Source: Mycolicibacterium confluentis | GTDB lineage: Bacteria; Actinomycetota; Actinomycetes; Mycobacteriales; Mycobacteriaceae | Length of the DNA stretch: 64,000 nucleotides | Direction of reading: 5' to 3' | Assembly: GCF_010729895.1 (NCBI RefSeq) | Contig: NZ_AP022612.1 | Coordinates: forward strand, 5,580,001 to 5,644,000 | Part shown: positions 41,201 to 49,601 of the stretch, piece by piece | Layout: every line of letters starts with the position of its first letter | How positions within the stretch are numbered: position 1 is the stretch's first letter | Translations under genes and position numbers: made by a program | The notes under the pieces: generated by a model | The model's database searches: none | What the model was told of the DNA's origin: nothing | Seen by the model: the letters and a program-made list of their open reading frames with translations, nothing else

Positions 41201-41540
41201 CGATGAGCAGACCGCGGTCGACGGCCTTGGGCGCCTGCTTGGGCACGGTGGACAACAGCACGGTGCGGTTGCCCGTCAGCCCGGCTGCCGCCTGGCAGGG
41301 CACGCTGATCTCCATGTCGGTGGGGACGTAGGAGATCAGGGGTGCGGTGACACTGCCGAACTCGCCGTTCTGCGGCCAGTTCAATTCGGCGGTGGTCTGC
41401 TTGACCGGCAGGAATGGCGTGGCGATGGCCAGCAGAACGCCGAGCAGGCCGGCGAGCACGGCGACGTTGCGCGCCACTCGATACTTGGGTGCCACGTCCT
41501 CCACGGACCTAGATGGTAATTGGCGCTGCGTCGTGTCCAT
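38295..41540 (-). CDS. embC: Arabinosyltransferase EmbC
   Basis: 1081 residues from the ATG at 41540. The frame is open for 70 more codons upstream, but that stretch lies inside aftA, and [25 protein letters not shown] is the better start, giving a TGATG junction. In M. tuberculosis EmbC elongates the arabinan of lipoarabinomannan. The active-site loop is NTSDDGYILTMARVSEDAGYM. It has the Emb membrane core and C-terminal carbohydrate-binding region; the C-terminus is APLRPS. The order aftA-embC-embA-embB is the normal mycobacterial one. Confidence 0.97.
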   Translation of the reverse strand: MDTTQRQLPSRSVEDVAPKYRVARNVAVLAGLLGVLLAIATPFLPVKQTTAELNWPQNGEFGSVTAPLISYVPTDMEISVPCQAAAGLTGNRTVLLSTVPKQAPKAVDRGLLIERTNGNLNVVVRNTPVVVAPMSAVLSPQCERLTFTAHADKITAEFVGLTEAQGIDATPDDPDAPLAGERGGYDFRPQIVGVFTDLTGPAPPGLSLSATIDSRYSTAPTTLKLVVMILGLLMTVAALIALHVLDTADGMRHRRFLPSRWWSLSGLDALVAAVLVWWHFVGANTSDDGYILTMARVSEDAGYMANYYRWFGTPEAPFGWYYDLLALWSHVSTASIWMRLPTLLMALACWWVISREVIPRLGTAVKHSTAACWTAAGMFLAFWLPLNNGLRPEPIIALGILLTWCSVERAVATSRLLPVAVACILGALTLFSGPTGVASIGALLVAIGPLRTILRRRSGQFGLLPLLAPLAAAVTVTAILIFRDQTFAAEIQASSFKSLIGPSLSWFDEHTRYERLFLATPDGSVARRFAVLALLAALGVSIAMSLRKGRIPGTAAGPSLRIIGITIISFLALMLTPTKWTHHFGVFAGLAGSLGALAAVAVTAYAMKSRRNRTIFGAVVLFVMALSFASVNGWWYVSNFGVPWSNEFPEWRFGFTTFLLGLSLLTLILAVYFHFSARGDKPWRPTRAGRILHSPLALAAWALVIFEVLSLTLGMTAQYPAWSVGRSNLDALVGRTCGLADDVMVEQDPNVGLLSPVDVPVGEALGSVASVGFSPNGIPSDVSPDAVSDQPGSDNFANTDAGDDTESEPGTEGGTTAAAGANGSRARLPYGLDPALTPVLGSWRAGIQQPAVMRSAWYRLPPRDEAGPLLVVSAAGRFDPGEVVVQWATDEQAEQNKPGGSVGFADVGGAPSWRNLRAPLAAIPRDATQIRIAATDDDLAPQHWIALTPPRIPQLQTLQTVVGSQDPVMLDWLVGLAFPCQRPFGHRNGVTEVPKWRILPDRFGAEANSPVMDYLGGGPLGITELLFRAESVPTYLKGDWFRDWGSLQRLVQFYPGATPADIDLGSAVRSGLWSPAPLRPS

Positions 41541-43408
41541 CAGCGCTGGTTCCTGATCGCCAGCACGAACGGTCCGATGGTCTGCGTGGTGAAGTGCGGT
41601 TCGTCGAACAGCGCGGAGTCCAGTTCGACGGTGTAGCGCCGGACGTTGGGCTGATTGGGGTAGACGTCCTCGGCCAGGCGCAGCGTGTAGGTGCTGCCCG
41701 ATCCCGTGCCCGCGCCGCGGCGCATGAGGAAGACCGTCGGCGGCTCCCACGGCAACTCATCGAGGGCCTTGACGAAGGCCTCGGCGTCGTCGAGATCGGA
41801 CCAGGACTCGATCGCCGCGGCGCGGTCGTCGAACTGCGCGAGGGGGTTGGCGTAGTGCGAGGTCAGGCCCTGGAAGCCGAGGTAGGGGTAAAACGACAGG
41901 AAGCTGTAGTCGGCGGTCAGCACCACGGTCTCGTCGCGGGGCTGTCCGGTGGCCTCGATGATCGCCTTGTCGATCTCGGCGTAGTACTTCTCCGAGGCGG
42001 GGGGCCTGCGGTCGCCGCGCTGCCCGTATCCGTCGGTGTCGGTGTAGGCCACGGCCAGGTCGGGTCGCAGTGTGTCGGGGATGTCCTGGCTGAACGCCAT
42101 GCCGCCGGCGATGCCGATGACGGCCGCGACGGGGATCAGCGCACGATTCCACCGCTTCGCCGCAGCGAGGGTGACCTCGATGAACCCGAAGGCGCCGGCC
42201 GCGGCCAGCAGCGTGGTCAGGGTCGGCTGCAGGCGGAACGACAACAGCGTGGTGCCGGCCAGCGTCGTCAGCATGGACAGCAGCGACCACAGATAGACCG
42301 TCAGCACGCCGATCGCCAGCGCTCCGGCTCGCACCGAGGACCTCGCGCGGACGATCAGCCAGACGGTGCCCAGCAGGCACAGCGCCCCGAGCAGTGAGAA
42401 CTGCAGCATGGGGAAGGTCAGCACCGCGCCGTCGGCGGGCAGGTAGTGCTGGGCGCTGCCGGTGTCCGACATCGGGTCACGCAGCGCGCGCAGCACGAAG
42501 GGGAGCCAGGTGATCGCTGCGATCGCCAGTGCGATCACGCCGGCGACGGTCAGTCGCAGCAGCGGTTCGACACTGCGCCGCGCGATCGCGACCACCACGG
42601 CCATCACGGTCACGGTCAGCGCGGCCAGTCCGAGCAGCAGCGTGTAGAACGTCGCGGTCACACCGAGGAACACCCCGACGCCGACGATCGCGGCCCAACC
42701 CCGGCCTGATCCGTCAACCCGTTGGCCCGCCCTCAGGCCCGACCACGCCAGCACCAGAACCGGGGGCAGCAGCACCGTGACGATTGCGCTGTAGGGCTCG
42801 GGGGAGGCGTAGGCCAGCGTCACCGCGGCCGTGGTGATCGTGACGATCAGCGCGTACTCGAAGCGCACCAGCGCGGTCCACAGCACGAAGGCCAGCACGA
42901 CCGCGACCGCGATCGAGGTGATGGCCCACGGCTTGTACATCTCCCAGCCGGGAGTCCCGGTCAGTGCGGCCGCGCGGCCGCCCAGCCAGAACCAGCCCGG
43001 CGGGTAGAACGGCGGCAGGCCCGCGTAGGTCATGTCGCGCAGCGCCGCGCTGTCGGTGAGCCGGGTCAGGTACTCGGTGCGGAACTGCTGATCGACCGAG
43101 ATCCCGAACAGGTAGAGCTTGGTGGCGCCCAGCGGCATGCCCAGGGTCGCGATCACAAATCCGGCCAGGAACACGACCGCGGTCAACTGCGCGACGACGC
43201 GCCTGCCGCGGCGCCACAGCCAGCCGGCGGCGAGCAGGGCTGCCAGACAGCCGAATTGACCGACCGTGGTCAGCGCATGCAGTTGATTGCTCGACGGGAA
43301 GGCGGGCCAGTCGACACGGCTGATCGCGATCAGCGCCAGCGCGCAGACGGCGACGGCGATCGCCGTCGCCAGCAGCATGCGGCCGGCGCTCGAAAGCGCG
43401 CTCTTCAT
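41540..43408 (-). CDS. aftA: Galactan 5-O-arabinofuranosyltransferase AftA
   Basis: 622 residues. AftA (GT85) is the priming arabinosyltransferase that puts the first arabinose on galactan, using DPA. It is a polytopic GT-C protein, with helices through about residue 430 and a soluble C-terminal part. The first external loop holds [19 protein letters not shown] with the family acidic residue. The motif [12 protein letters not shown] is also conserved. The start is one base after the dprE2 stop and its own stop shares a base with embC. Confidence 0.95.
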   Translation of the reverse strand: MKSALSSAGRMLLATAIAVAVCALALIAISRVDWPAFPSSNQLHALTTVGQFGCLAALLAAGWLWRRGRRVVAQLTAVVFLAGFVIATLGMPLGATKLYLFGISVDQQFRTEYLTRLTDSAALRDMTYAGLPPFYPPGWFWLGGRAAALTGTPGWEMYKPWAITSIAVAVVLAFVLWTALVRFEYALIVTITTAAVTLAYASPEPYSAIVTVLLPPVLVLAWSGLRAGQRVDGSGRGWAAIVGVGVFLGVTATFYTLLLGLAALTVTVMAVVVAIARRSVEPLLRLTVAGVIALAIAAITWLPFVLRALRDPMSDTGSAQHYLPADGAVLTFPMLQFSLLGALCLLGTVWLIVRARSSVRAGALAIGVLTVYLWSLLSMLTTLAGTTLLSFRLQPTLTTLLAAAGAFGFIEVTLAAAKRWNRALIPVAAVIGIAGGMAFSQDIPDTLRPDLAVAYTDTDGYGQRGDRRPPASEKYYAEIDKAIIEATGQPRDETVVLTADYSFLSFYPYLGFQGLTSHYANPLAQFDDRAAAIESWSDLDDAEAFVKALDELPWEPPTVFLMRRGAGTGSGSTYTLRLAEDVYPNQPNVRRYTVELDSALFDEPHFTTQTIGPFVLAIRNQR

Positions 43409-43409
43409 G

Positions 43410-44174
43410 TCAGATGGGCAGCTTGCGGAAGATGGGACGGGGAATGTGGCGCAGGATCATCATGACGTAGCGGAACGCGCCGGGCGCCCAAACCAGGTCC
43501 TTGCCCTTGGCTGAGGCGGTGACCGCAAGATCGGCGACGTACTCCTTGTCGACGGTCAGCGGGGCCTCCTTGACGTGCGCGCTCATCCGCGTGCGCACCT
43601 GCCCCGGCCGGATCACCAGGACGCGAACGCCGTACTCGCGCAGCGCCTCTCCGAGGCCCAGATAGAACCCGTCGAGCCCGGCCTTGGTGGAGCCGTACAC
43701 GAAGTTGGACCGCCGGACCCGCTCGCCGGCCGCCGAGCTCATCGCGATGATCTGCCCGTGTCCCTGGGCGCGCATCTTCTCGCCGACCAGGACACCCACC
43801 GAAACCGCTGCGGTGTAGTTGATCTCGGCGATCTGCACGGCCTTGCGCTGGTTCTGCCACAGTTCTTCGGCATCGCCGAGCAGGCCGAACGCGACGATCG
43901 CGACATCGACCTCGTGGTCGGCCCACGCCGCGTCGATCACGCCGGGATGGCTGTCGGTGTCGACGGCGTCGAAGTCGATCAGTTCCACGGACTTGGCGCC
44001 CGCGGCCTGCATCTGCGCGACGGCGGCCTCACGGCCGGGGTCATTCGGCAGGGCCGCCAGCACGATTCGGGCCGGCTGATTCTTCAGGTACCGCTCGCAG
44101 ATCGCCAGGCCGATCTCGGAGGTGCCTCCGAGCAGGAGGATCGTCTGTGGGTTGCCCACGGCGTCGAACACCAT
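43410..44174 (-). CDS. dprE2: Decaprenylphosphoryl-2-keto-ribose reductase DprE2
   Basis: 254 residues. Short-chain dehydrogenase fold with the nucleotide motif [12 protein letters not shown] near residue 16 and the catalytic Ser...Tyr-x-x-x-Lys ([23 protein letters not shown]). It reduces the 2-keto intermediate made by DprE1 with NADH, giving decaprenylphosphoryl-arabinose (DPA). The gene begins directly after the dprE1 stop with no spacer. Confidence 0.96.
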   Translation of the reverse strand: MVFDAVGNPQTILLLGGTSEIGLAICERYLKNQPARIVLAALPNDPGREAAVAQMQAAGAKSVELIDFDAVDTDSHPGVIDAAWADHEVDVAIVAFGLLGDAEELWQNQRKAVQIAEINYTAAVSVGVLVGEKMRAQGHGQIIAMSSAAGERVRRSNFVYGSTKAGLDGFYLGLGEALREYGVRVLVIRPGQVRTRMSAHVKEAPLTVDKEYVADLAVTASAKGKDLVWAPGAFRYVMMILRHIPRPIFRKLPI

Positions 44175-45545
44175 CTACTGCAGCTCCAAACGTCGGGCCA
44201 TGTCGGACATGAAGACCCCGTCGGGATCGACACTGCGGCGCACCTTGATCCATTCATCGATGCGCGGGTACATGGCGTGGAAGGTCTCGGCGGTGGTCCG
44301 GGAGTCCTTGGCGGTGTACAGGCGACCGCCGAACTCCAGCACCCGGCGGTCGAGTTCGTGCACGAACTCGCCCAGTCCGGCCTTGATCGGGAAGTCGACG
44401 CACACGTTCCAGCCCGGAATCGGAAAGCTCAGTGGCGCTTTGTTTCCCGGGCCGAAAAGCTTGAACACGTTGAGGAACGAGTAGTGGCCGGAAGCCTGGA
44501 TGTCGCCGATGATGCGCTTGAACTCCTCGACGGCCTCCGTCGGCACCACGAACTGGTACTGCAGGAAACCGGCGGGTCCGTACGCCCGGTTCCACTCCCC
44601 GAACATGTCCAGCGGGTGATAGAACTGCGTCAGGTTCTGCACCTTGTTGCGGTACGTCCCCGATTTCCGGTACCAGAGTTCGCCGATGGGGCCGAACGTG
44701 TACTTGTTGGCCAGCCCGTTGGGGAACATGTCGGGCAGCGTGAGCAGTTGCGGCGCATCGAATTTCAACGGGTTGCGAGCCAACTTGGCGGGCAACTGGT
44801 CGAGCGTGGCCAGCGACCCCCGGGAGATGGCCGCGCGACCCAGCTTCGGTGGCGCGCTGATGGCGTCGAACCAGGCACTGGAGTAGGTGTAGTTGGACTC
44901 ACTGCCGTCACTGTGGAAGGCGATGGTCTCCTCGAGGCTCGCGGTGACGTCGCCGTCGGCGATGAAGTACGCGCTCTCGGTGCGGGTCATCTCGATGGTG
45001 GCACGCAGGATGATGCCGGTCAGGCCGTTGCCGCCCACGGTGGCCCAGAAGACGTCGGAATGTTCGCCGTCCGGCGTCAGGTGCAGGATCTCGCCGGAGG
45101 CCGTCAGCAGATCCATCGAGCGCACGTGGTTGCCGAAGCTTCCGGCGCTGTGATGGTTCTTGCCGTGGATGTCGCAGGCGATCGCGCCGCCGACGGTGAC
45201 CTGGCGGGTGCCCGGCAGCACCGGCACCCACAGCCCGAACGGCAGCGCGGCCTTCATCAACTGGTCGAGGTTGACGCCGGCGTCGACGTCGACCATGGCG
45301 TCGTCGGAGCTGATCGAGTGGATGGTGTGCAGCGCGGTCATGTCGACGACCAGGCCGCCGCCGTTCTGGGCGTTGTCGCCGTAGGAACGGCCCAATCCGC
45401 GGGCGATGACGCCGCGATCGGAGGCCTCGGCGGCCCGTGTGACCGCGCTCGCGATCTCCGCGGGGTCTGGGGTGGACAGCACCTGGGCCACTGAGGGAGC
45501 GGTGCGTCCCCAGCCCGTGAGGCGCTGCGTCGTGAGGGTGGACAT
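44175..45545 (-). CDS. dprE1: Decaprenylphosphoryl-beta-D-ribose oxidase DprE1
   Basis: 456 residues from ATG 45545; the open frame extends upstream into gtrA but [15 protein letters not shown] is the family start. It is a VAO-type FAD enzyme: [16 protein letters not shown] and [14 protein letters not shown] bind FAD. It oxidises decaprenylphosphoryl-ribose at C2'. The cysteine attacked by benzothiazinones is present, Cys382 in [11 protein letters not shown], equivalent to Cys387 of M. tuberculosis. DprE1 and DprE2 together supply the only known arabinan donor for the Emb and Aft enzymes encoded downstream. Confidence 0.97.
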   Translation of the reverse strand: MSTLTTQRLTGWGRTAPSVAQVLSTPDPAEIASAVTRAAEASDRGVIARGLGRSYGDNAQNGGGLVVDMTALHTIHSISSDDAMVDVDAGVNLDQLMKAALPFGLWVPVLPGTRQVTVGGAIACDIHGKNHHSAGSFGNHVRSMDLLTASGEILHLTPDGEHSDVFWATVGGNGLTGIILRATIEMTRTESAYFIADGDVTASLEETIAFHSDGSESNYTYSSAWFDAISAPPKLGRAAISRGSLATLDQLPAKLARNPLKFDAPQLLTLPDMFPNGLANKYTFGPIGELWYRKSGTYRNKVQNLTQFYHPLDMFGEWNRAYGPAGFLQYQFVVPTEAVEEFKRIIGDIQASGHYSFLNVFKLFGPGNKAPLSFPIPGWNVCVDFPIKAGLGEFVHELDRRVLEFGGRLYTAKDSRTTAETFHAMYPRIDEWIKVRRSVDPDGVFMSDMARRLELQ

Positions 45546-45601
45546 CGCTGGCAAGGGTACCGCGCGTGCTCGCCAGTCCACCCCGCCGAGATTCTCCGAC
45601 G

Positions 45602-46015
45602 TCAGTGCAGGCGGAAGATCACCGCACGCTGGACGACGAAGTTGATGACGGTCGCGGTGCCCTGCGCGATGACGAAGGCGACCGGCACCTGCCACGGCTG
45701 ACCCGCGAATTTGAGATAGAAGAGGTAGTTGATGCCGATCTGGACCGCGTAGGTGAGCGCGTACAGCGCCATGACCGCGATGAACCGGGCCCGGCTGGGC
45801 GGCGCCTGGAACGTCCACCGACGGTTGATGAGGTAGGCCGTGGTGGTGCCCGCGATGAAGCTCAGCGTCTTTGCGAGGTTGACGTGCAGGCCGAGCGCCA
45901 GCAGCGCGACGTAGAGCCCGAAGTCCACGATCGCGGACAGCCCTCCGGTGAGCAGGAAGCGCAGCACCTGGGTCTTCAGGCTCAGGCGGGTGTCATCGGA
46001 AGCTGTCTCGGCCAT
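45602..46015 (-). CDS. GtrA-family membrane protein (Rv3789-like)
   Basis: 137 residues from ATG 46015 ([20 protein letters not shown]). Four hydrophobic segments form the whole protein, typical of GtrA. The Rv3789 ortholog upstream of dprE1 in M. tuberculosis has been proposed either to help move decaprenylphosphoryl-arabinose across the membrane or to recruit AftA. It is the first gene of the minus-strand cluster, 56 bp before dprE1, and its start is 40 bp from the divergent HD-domain gene. Confidence 0.9.
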   Translation of the reverse strand: MAETASDDTRLSLKTQVLRFLLTGGLSAIVDFGLYVALLALGLHVNLAKTLSFIAGTTTAYLINRRWTFQAPPSRARFIAVMALYALTYAVQIGINYLFYLKFAGQPWQVPVAFVIAQGTATVINFVVQRAVIFRLH

Positions 46016-46055
46016 CGCGGGAAGCTTACGACCCCGGTGTTGCAACAATGGGCGC

Positions 46056-46676
46056 GTGGAGGATCTGGTCCGGGCGTGGCGGGCGCTGCTGGCGCCGCAC
46101 ACGACATCGCCCAACGTCGACGCGGCCGGTCAGGCCCTGCTCGCGTGCTGGGCCGAACCGCACCGGCGCTACCACGACCTCGAGCACCTGCGCGGCGTGC
46201 TGAGCGCGATCGACGACCTCGAGCAGCTGGCTGAGGATCCCGACGCGGTCCGCCTGGCCGCCTGGTACCACGACGCGGTCTACGCCGGGAGATCCGATGA
46301 CGAGGAACTCAGCGCGGTCATGGCCGAGCAGTCTCTGTCGGCGCTGGGCCTGCCCGCCGAGTTCGTCGCGGAGGTGGGCCGGCTGATCCGGATGACCGTC
46401 GAGCACAACCCCGCGGCGGACGACAGCAACGGCGCGGTGCTCTCGGATGCGGATCTGGCGGTGCTGGCGCTGCCGCGCGCGGACTATCAGCGCAACTCGG
46501 CCGCGGTGCGTGCGGAGTACGCGCACGTGCCCGAGGCGGACTTCCGGGCCGGGCGGGCCCGCATCATCCGGTCGCTGCTGGCCGCACCGCACCTGTACCG
46601 GACCGTTACGGCCCGGGAACGGTGGGAGCAGGCGGCGCGGGAGAATCTTGCCGCGGAGTTGGAGTCGCTGAGCTGA
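46056..46676 (+). CDS. HD-domain predicted metal-dependent phosphohydrolase
   Basis: 206 residues from a GTG at 46056; the longer open frame begins inside the gtrA coding region on the other strand and is unlikely. The early [14 protein letters not shown] and later [11 protein letters not shown] give the histidine and His-Asp pattern of small HD-type hydrolases, with a third acidic residue in SDADLAVLA. Such proteins are cytoplasmic and of unknown substrate. It converges on the MocR gene with a 3-bp gap. Confidence 0.82.
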   Translation: MEDLVRAWRALLAPHTTSPNVDAAGQALLACWAEPHRRYHDLEHLRGVLSAIDDLEQLAEDPDAVRLAAWYHDAVYAGRSDDEELSAVMAEQSLSALGLPAEFVAEVGRLIRMTVEHNPAADDSNGAVLSDADLAVLALPRADYQRNSAAVRAEYAHVPEADFRAGRARIIRSLLAAPHLYRTVTARERWEQAARENLAAELESLS

Positions 46677-46679
46677 GGT

Positions 46680-48101
46680 TCAGTGAATCGTCTCGGCGAG
46701 CACGTCGCACAACGCGTCGACGGCACTCGGGAACGCATGCTCGGCGGGCGTGCCGAAGTTGACCACCACCCCATCGGGACGTGGAACTGCGTTGTCCGCC
46801 AACGGATGCCGCAGCCGGGACAGGCTGGCGATGCCGACCCCGGCTTCGGCTGCCCGGCGCAGCATTTCGGGTTCGGCGCCGTCGGGCAGCATCAGCAGCA
46901 GGTGCAGCCCCGCCGAGAGCCCGCTGACGGTGATCGCGGCTTCGAACGGTGCCAGCCGGGACACCAGAGTGTCGCGGCGGCGACGGTATTCGGTGCGCAT
47001 GCGGCGAATGTGCTTGTCGTAGTTGGCCGATGCGATGAAATCCGCCATGGTGAGCTGGGTGATGCCGTTGACCATCCACTGCTCGCCACCGGCCGCGGCC
47101 ACGGCGGCGTCCACCAGGTCGGTCGGGAGCACCATCCAACCGAGGCGAAGCACCGGACTCAGGCTCTTGCTCGCGGATCCCAGATAGATCACCCGTTGAG
47201 GGGCCAGACTCTGCAGGGCGCCGACGGGCTGACGGTCATACCGGAACTCGCCGTCATAGTCGTCCTCGAGCACGTAGCCTCCGCTGCGCTGCGCCCAGTC
47301 CACGATCGCCGTGCGTCGGGTGGGATGCAGCGGAACTCCGTGGGGGAAGTGGTGGGCCGGGGTGACGAGCACTGCGGGACTGCTCAGGGCTTCCAGATCG
47401 CTGACAGCGACACCCATTTCGTCGAATCCGAGCGGCGTGGTTGATCCACCGGCCTCGGCGATGCAGTCCCGGAAGATGAAGAGTCCGTAGGCCTCCACCG
47501 CGATCTGCGCGGCCGGGCCGAACAACCGGGTCAGCACCTGGATCGAGTGCCGGGTGCCAGCGGTGATCAGCACGTTCTCGGGTGACACCCGAACCCCGCG
47601 GGCACGGGCGAGGTATTCCGCGAGGGCGCTCCGCAATTCGATGCGACCGCGTGGATCGCCCATCCGCAGCGCCTCGGTGGGGGCGCCGTTGAGCGCCCGC
47701 CGGGTCGAGGCGATCCATGCCGCTCGGGGGAACCTCGCGACGTCGGGCGAACCGGGCAGCAGGTTGTGCCGCGGAGATTCCGGCGCTCCCCGGAGTCGGG
47801 GCGGCGCCGGGGATTGGGACTGGTTCACCACCCAGGTGCCCGCGCCCTGGCGAGACGCCAGCCACCCTTCGGCCACCAGTTCGGCGTAGACGTCGGCGAC
47901 GGTGTTGCGGGCCACGCCGAGGTCGGTGGCCAGAGAGCGTGAGGGCGGCAGTCGGGTGCCCGGCGTCAACCTTCCGGACCGCGCCGCGTCGCGCAACGCC
48001 GACAGCAGCGTCTCGCGCACTCCTCTGGCACCGGGGGTGATGGCCTCACGCAGGTCGAGATGCAGGTCGGAACCCACGGAATTGGCCCGTGAAATCACCA
48101 T
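46680..48101 (-). CDS. MocR/PdxR-family transcriptional regulator (GntR HTH plus aminotransferase fold)
   Basis: 473 residues. Residues 25-95 form a GntR-type winged helix (LLSALRDAARSGRLTPGTRL, then LATDLGVARNTVADVYAELV). The rest is a class I aminotransferase domain with the PLP lysine in LGSASKSLSPVLRLGW and the upstream LEDDYDGEFRYD motif. MocR proteins sense PLP or an amine and usually control an adjacent divergent gene. Here that gene is the AhpD-like gene, 47 bp away, with an inverted repeat between them. Confidence 0.93.
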   Translation of the reverse strand: MVISRANSVGSDLHLDLREAITPGARGVRETLLSALRDAARSGRLTPGTRLPPSRSLATDLGVARNTVADVYAELVAEGWLASRQGAGTWVVNQSQSPAPPRLRGAPESPRHNLLPGSPDVARFPRAAWIASTRRALNGAPTEALRMGDPRGRIELRSALAEYLARARGVRVSPENVLITAGTRHSIQVLTRLFGPAAQIAVEAYGLFIFRDCIAEAGGSTTPLGFDEMGVAVSDLEALSSPAVLVTPAHHFPHGVPLHPTRRTAIVDWAQRSGGYVLEDDYDGEFRYDRQPVGALQSLAPQRVIYLGSASKSLSPVLRLGWMVLPTDLVDAAVAAAGGEQWMVNGITQLTMADFIASANYDKHIRRMRTEYRRRRDTLVSRLAPFEAAITVSGLSAGLHLLLMLPDGAEPEMLRRAAEAGVGIASLSRLRHPLADNAVPRPDGVVVNFGTPAEHAFPSAVDALCDVLAETIH

Positions 48102-48119
48102 CGAATTGAACCATGGATG

Positions 48120-48137
48120 TAGGCCTTTTCGGGCCTA
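48120..48137. promoter_or_regulatory. Inverted repeat in the mocR/AhpD-like divergent promoter
   Basis: TAGGCC (48120-48125) and GGCCTA (48132-48137) with a 6-nt spacer, 11 bp before the start of the AhpD-like gene. Its place fits an operator for the MocR protein; binding is inferred, not shown. Confidence 0.45.
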
Positions 48138-48148
48138 GCGTCGAAGGC

Positions 48149-48625
48149 ATGACAACAGTTCTCGAATCCGCCACCCCCATCCAGCGCATCCAGCTCAACC
48201 GGGTCGCCCCCGAGATCTACGAGGCCATGCTGGCGTTCAGCGCCGTCACCGAGAAGGGCGTCGAACCCACGCTCGCCGAGTTGATCAAGATCAGGGCGTC
48301 GCAGCTCAACCACTGCGCGTTCTGCCTCGACATGCACAGCCACGACGCCCGTAAACAGGGCGAGACCGAGCAGCGGATCTACCTGCTCTCGGCGTGGGAA
48401 GAGGCCGCGTCCCTGTTCACCGAGAAGGAGCAGGCCGCGCTCGCGCTGACCGAGGAGATGACGGACCTGACCCGCGGCAGCCACGTCTCAGACGACGTCT
48501 ATGCGCGCGCCGCAGAGGTGTTCACCGACGAGGAGCTGGCGCACGTCATCGGACTGATCACCGTGATCAACTCGTGGAACCGCTTCAGTGTGTCCACCCG
48601 GGTGCGGCCACCGCGCCGTAAGTGA
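48149..48625 (+). CDS. AhpD-like carboxymuconolactone decarboxylase family protein
   Basis: 158 residues from ATG 48149. The CMD domain carries the redox CxxC and histidine of AhpD-type alkylhydroperoxidases (NHCAFCLDMHSHDA), preceded by the LIKIRASQLN motif. It probably reduces peroxides or another thiol-dependent substrate in the cytoplasm. Divergence from a MocR regulator is a common arrangement for this family. It ends 1 bp before the convergent small secreted protein gene. Confidence 0.9.
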   Translation: MTTVLESATPIQRIQLNRVAPEIYEAMLAFSAVTEKGVEPTLAELIKIRASQLNHCAFCLDMHSHDARKQGETEQRIYLLSAWEEAASLFTEKEQAALALTEEMTDLTRGSHVSDDVYARAAEVFTDEELAHVIGLITVINSWNRFSVSTRVRPPRRK

Positions 48626-48626
48626 C

Positions 48627-48869
48627 TCAGGTGCAGGGGATGCCGTGCGGGCCGCCGATCCAATGACCGGGTGGTGAGTGCCACGGACACAGCTGTTTCA
48701 CCTGTCCGGGTGGCAGCGGGTTCCAGTGGATCCTGTCGATGTTCGGAATGTTCGGCACCCACGGCACCCAGTCGTCATCGGCCTGTGCGGTGCCCAGGCC
48801 CACCCCGAGGGCGCCGGCGCTCAACGCGCCCGCACACAGGACGGTGCCCGCAACTCGTTTGAAACCCAT
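48627..48869 (-). CDS. Small secreted protein, Trp/Pro-rich
   Basis: 80 residues from ATG 48869 (MGFKRVAGTVLCAGALSAGA). A clear signal peptide ends TAQA/DDDW, leaving about 50 residues rich in Trp, Pro, His and Gly with two cysteines (QLCPW and the C-terminal IPCT) that could form a disulfide. Short exported proteins of this appearance are common in mycobacteria and uncharacterised. I assign no function. Confidence 0.75.
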   Translation of the reverse strand: MGFKRVAGTVLCAGALSAGALGVGLGTAQADDDWVPWVPNIPNIDRIHWNPLPPGQVKQLCPWHSPPGHWIGGPHGIPCT

Positions 48870-48997
48870 CGATGGTCCCCTCCTTCGGCAGAAGTCCGAC
48901 CCGCTCCCCAGACTACTCACGCATCTGAGGTCATAGGGCCTTGCGCAGGTGCCGCTCGACCCTGGCGGAACCTCCACGGCTCCCCGAGAATGGCAGC

Positions 48998-49432
48998 ATG
49001 ACCGCAGAATCCGAACCCGTCGTCGCTCTGACCGAGGACGAGAGCTGGGACCTGCTTTCCGGCGTCCATCTGGGTCGGCTGGTCACCACGATCGCAGGGC
49101 GGGCAGAGATCTTTCCGGTCAACTACGTGGTGCAGTGCCGGACAATCCTGTTCCGCAGCGCGGAGGGCACCAAGCTGTTCAGCACGGTGATGAACGATCA
49201 GGTGCTCTTCGAGGCCGACGATCACAACGTGGTCGGCGGTTGGAGCGTCATCGTCCGCGGCACCGCCGAGGTGCTCTACGGCGCCGCAGAGATTGAGGAC
49301 GCCGAGGAGGCGGGTCTGTATCCCTGGATCGCGACGCTCAAGCAGCGCTTCATCCGGGTCACCCCGGCCGAAATCACGGGCCGGCGGTTCGTGTTCGGCC
49401 CCGAACCCGATGCGAGCCACTACGCCAGCTGA
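48998..49432 (+). CDS. Pyridoxamine 5'-phosphate oxidase-fold flavin/F420-binding protein
   Basis: 144 residues from ATG 48998. A split-barrel PPOX-fold protein: SWDLLSGVHLGRLVTTIAGRAEIFPVNYVV and FRSAEGTKLFSTVMNDQVLFEAD are the typical cofactor-binding strands, followed by GWSVIVRGTAEVL. Actinobacterial members bind FMN, haem or F420, and this one cannot be placed further. It is preceded by the divergent small secreted gene and followed by palindromic element copy 2. Confidence 0.85.
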   Translation: MTAESEPVVALTEDESWDLLSGVHLGRLVTTIAGRAEIFPVNYVVQCRTILFRSAEGTKLFSTVMNDQVLFEADDHNVVGGWSVIVRGTAEVLYGAAEIEDAEEAGLYPWIATLKQRFIRVTPAEITGRRFVFGPEPDASHYAS

Positions 49433-49473
49433 CCCCTGGTCCCCCCGGCGCGCGGTGCCGGTTCCCCCGCGAG

Positions 49474-49523
49474 CGCGCGTGTCTGTACGCCGACACGCCG
49501 CTTTTGGCGTACAAACCCGCACG
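49474..49523. repeat. Dispersed palindromic element, copy 2
   Basis: 17-nt arms (49474-49490 and 49507-49523) match at 14 of 17 positions around a 16-nt loop. The right arm is the same GCGTACAAACCCGCACG as in copy 1 (31618 onward), and both copies are preceded by CCCGCGAGCG. Again it separates convergent genes. Confidence 0.75.
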
Positions 49524-49548
49524 TTCGCCGCGCGCCCCTGTGAACAGC

Positions 49549-49580
49549 AGTCGGCCCCCGCCGCGAGGCGAGGGCCGACT
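49549..49580 (-). terminator. Terminator hairpin after the first gjpA-like gene
   Basis: 14-bp arms (49549-49562 and 49567-49580; 13 of 14 paired) with a 4-nt loop, 21 bp after the stop in the minus direction. The same hairpin, slightly changed, follows the third paralog at 52708-52740. Confidence 0.75.
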
Positions 49581-49601
49581 GGTCTCTCTGCGCGGAGTCA
49601 G

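Noticed and set aside
38295..41750. Start of embC 70 codons further upstream
   Set aside because: The extension lies wholly within aftA coding sequence and reads as out-of-frame composition; ATG 41540 gives the typical TGATG junction.
44175..45818. Start of dprE1 91 codons further upstream
   Set aside because: The extension is antisense-free but runs through gtrA coding sequence in another frame; ATG 45545 matches the known N-terminus.
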